From Acidobacteriota bacterium (GTDB taxonomy: Bacteria; Acidobacteriota; Blastocatellia; Pyrinomonadales; Pyrinomonadaceae): DNA of 6,520 nucleotides. Of the stretch, positions 5,573 through 6,520 are shown piece by piece. The position numbers and the translations under genes are program-made. The notes under the pieces were generated by a model. That model saw only the letters and a program-made list of their open reading frames with translations, was not told where the DNA came from and searched no databases. The stretch covers positions 1 to 6,520 of the forward strand of contig JAOTWT010000175.1 of the NCBI GenBank assembly GCA_029862725.1, given 5' to 3'. The first letter of the stretch is position 1. Each line of letters opens with the position of its first letter.

Positions 5573-5725
5573 ATGTCGAGCGAGGCGATTACCAGACGTT
5601 TGAAACAAGTTGACGAGCTGCGCGAGCTTTCGTTGTCGTTGATGCGCGCAAAAACACTTTCCGACGAAAAGAAAAAGCCGGAAAAAGTTAAGCCTGCTGA
5701 AACAGTCAAGCCTCCCCAAAAATGA
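5573..5725 (+). CDS. Small Lys-rich helical protein, putative partner of the nucleotidyltransferase
   Basis: Length 50 residues, ATG at 5573 to TGA at 5723-5725. Residues 3-27 (SEAITRRLKQVDELRELSLS and on) read as one amphipathic helix, possibly coiled coil; residues 28-50 are a charged, Lys/Pro-rich, probably disordered tail ending KPPQK. No recognised family. It has the clearest Shine-Dalgarno of the window, GAGGAAAG at 5560-5567, five bases before the ATG and inside the end of the nucleotidyltransferase gene; an in-frame ATG at 5558 would overlap that gene but lacks such a site. The 1-nt spacing implies translational coupling. By position it could be an antitoxin or subunit of the nucleotidyltransferase, but it is not the usual AbiEi antitoxin or a HEPN partner, so this is inference from context only. 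Confidence 0.6.
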   Translation: MSSEAITRRLKQVDELRELSLSLMRAKTLSDEKKKPEKVKPAETVKPPQK

Positions 5726-5775
5726 TGGATCAGCTGGCTTCTGAAATCGAACGTCGCATTTAGATATATGATTGT

Positions 5776-5808
5776 AAACCGCGCAACCCGCACATAATCA
5801 CTCGGTTT
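5776..5808 (+). other. Weak hairpin after the two-gene module
   Basis: AAACCG (5776-5781) and CGGTTT (5803-5808) can form a 6-bp stem with a 21-nt loop, followed by a pyrimidine-rich stretch and then seven T at 5822-5828. A weak or Rho-assisted terminator is possible but not convincing. Confidence 0.25.
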
Positions 5809-5848
5809 CTTTCTCACCCAGTTTTTTTCCATTCATTTTCGCGTTTCT

Positions 5849-5884
5849 CGTGTGTTTCGTGGACCAATCCGCGTGTTTCGCGGG
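5849..5884. repeat. Dispersed CGTGTTTCGCGGG-type repeat, one exact and one degenerate copy
   Basis: CGCGTGTTTCGCGGG (5870-5884) is identical to 2996-3010, the right arm of the long inverted repeat. CGTGTGTTTCGTGG (5849-5862) is a degenerate neighbouring copy. The element ends 10 nt before the decarboxylase start. Recurrence in two intergenic regions of one window suggests a genome-wide repeat family. Confidence 0.7.
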
Positions 5885-5894
5885 CAAAACATAA

Positions 5895-6520
5895 ATGCTA
5901 AAAATCGACATACACACTCACATTCTTCCCGAACACATCCCGGACTGGAAGAAGCGTTTTGGCTATGGCGGTTTTATCACGCTCAATCACCATAAACACG
6001 GCTGCGCCAAAATGATGCGCGATGACGGACACTACTTCCGCGAGATTGAAAGCAATTGCTGGAGCGCGAAGACGCGATTGCAAGAGTGCGAGAAGGCGGG
6101 TGTGTCGGTTCAGGTGTTATCAACAGTGCCCGTCATGTTCAGCTACTGGGCAAAACCGGAACACGGGCTGGAAATTTCAAGAGTCCTCAACGACGGCATA
6201 GTGGCCATCGTCGATGAACACCCAAAGCAGTTTATTGGCCTCGGCACGGTCCCGATGCAGGACGCGCGACTCGCCGTGAAAGAACTGGAGCGTTGCAAGG
6301 AGATCGGACTCGACGGCATCCAGATCGGTTCGAACGTAAATCAAGAGAACATCGGCGAACCCGAATTTTTTGAGGTATTTGCCGCCGCGGCGGATCTCCG
6401 TATGTCCGTTTTTGTTCATCCGTGGGAGATGATGGGTGAGAAGGACATGCAGAAATACTGGCTTCCGTGGCTGGTCGGCATGCCGGCGGAAACTTCTCGT
6501 GCAATTTGTTCTCTGATCTT
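5895..6520 (+). CDS. nbaD: 2-amino-3-carboxymuconate-6-semialdehyde decarboxylase (ACMSD), N-terminal 208 residues
   Basis: Zn-dependent, non-oxidative decarboxylation of ACMS to 2-aminomuconate semialdehyde, linking the dioxygenase product to the dehydrogenase; amidohydrolase (TIM-barrel) superfamily, cytosolic. The frame is open from the ATG at 5895 to the window end, giving 208 of an expected ~335 residues; the last metal-binding Asp lies outside. Visible motifs: MLKIDIHTHILP with zinc ligands His7 and His9; RFGYGG at 21-26; Arg49 in YFREI, the probable substrate Arg; STVPVMFSYWAKPE at 76-89; FIGLGTVPMQ at 113-122; VFVHPWE with the third zinc ligand His175; and YWLPWLVGMPAET at 188-200. 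These stretches are nearly the same as in animal ACMSD as I remember it, so the assignment is very secure. The start follows the repeat at 5849-5884 and has no clear ribosome site. The 169-nt gap suggests its own promoter or a long operon spacer. Confidence 0.96.
   Translation, partial: MLKIDIHTHILPEHIPDWKKRFGYGGFITLNHHKHGCAKMMRDDGHYFREIESNCWSAKTRLQECEKAGVSVQVLSTVPVMFSYWAKPEHGLEISRVLNDGIVAIVDEHPKQFIGLGTVPMQDARLAVKELERCKEIGLDGIQIGSNVNQENIGEPEFFEVFAAAADLRMSVFVHPWEMMGEKDMQKYWLPWLVGMPAETSRAICSLI

Noticed and set aside
5533..5832. 99-residue minus-strand open frame
   Set aside because: It lies opposite the end of the nucleotidyltransferase gene and the 50-aa gene with its clear ribosome site; its sequence has no recognisable family and reads as a shadow.

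Overview
The window is a stretch of bacterial chromosome with every gene on the + strand. It looks like an environmental, moderate-GC, non-proteobacterial lineage. Acidobacteriota (Blastocatellia/Pyrinomonadales type) is my best guess, from protein style, weak Shine-Dalgarno signals and intergenic palindromic repeats. This is an inference and no marker gene here settles it.

Layout. Positions 1-570 hold the 3' part of a beta-strand-rich DUF4097-like protein. Positions 646-1236 encode dCTP deaminase (dcd), with its own candidate promoter and a strong intrinsic terminator at 1264-1289. From 1393 to the window end lie four genes of the 3-hydroxyanthranilate meta-cleavage (kynurenine/tryptophan) pathway: 2-aminomuconate semialdehyde dehydrogenase (1393-2835), a RidA-type 2-aminomuconate deaminase (3365-3781), 3-hydroxyanthranilate 3,4-dioxygenase (4561-5082) and ACMS decarboxylase (from 5895, cut by the window edge). 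In pathway order these are dioxygenase (3-HAA to ACMS), decarboxylase (ACMS to 2-aminomuconate semialdehyde), dehydrogenase (to 2-aminomuconate) and deaminase (to 4-oxalocrotonate plus ammonia). The presence of decarboxylase, dehydrogenase and deaminase argues for catabolism rather than quinolinate/NAD synthesis.

The pathway genes are not tightly packed. Between them sit genes with no obvious pathway role: a 58-residue unknown protein (3056-3232), an AAC(6')-Ii-like GNAT acetyltransferase (3929-4477), and a two-gene module of a minimal nucleotidyltransferase (5113-5571) and a 50-residue charged protein (5573-5725). That module has a 1-nt gap and visibly lower GC.

Most of the wider gaps contain palindromic or dispersed repeats: a perfect 19-bp inverted repeat at 2902-2920/2992-3010, GTTCAAAGTT-type inverted repeats around 2844-3356, a 15-bp inverted repeat at 4487-4537, and another copy of the 'CGCGTGTTTCGCGGG' element just before the decarboxylase. 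The points most worth a second look are the nucleotidyltransferase/small-protein pair, the 58-aa protein bracketed by inverted repeats, the acetyltransferase with an altered active-site motif, and a possible leaderless promoter for the dehydrogenase.
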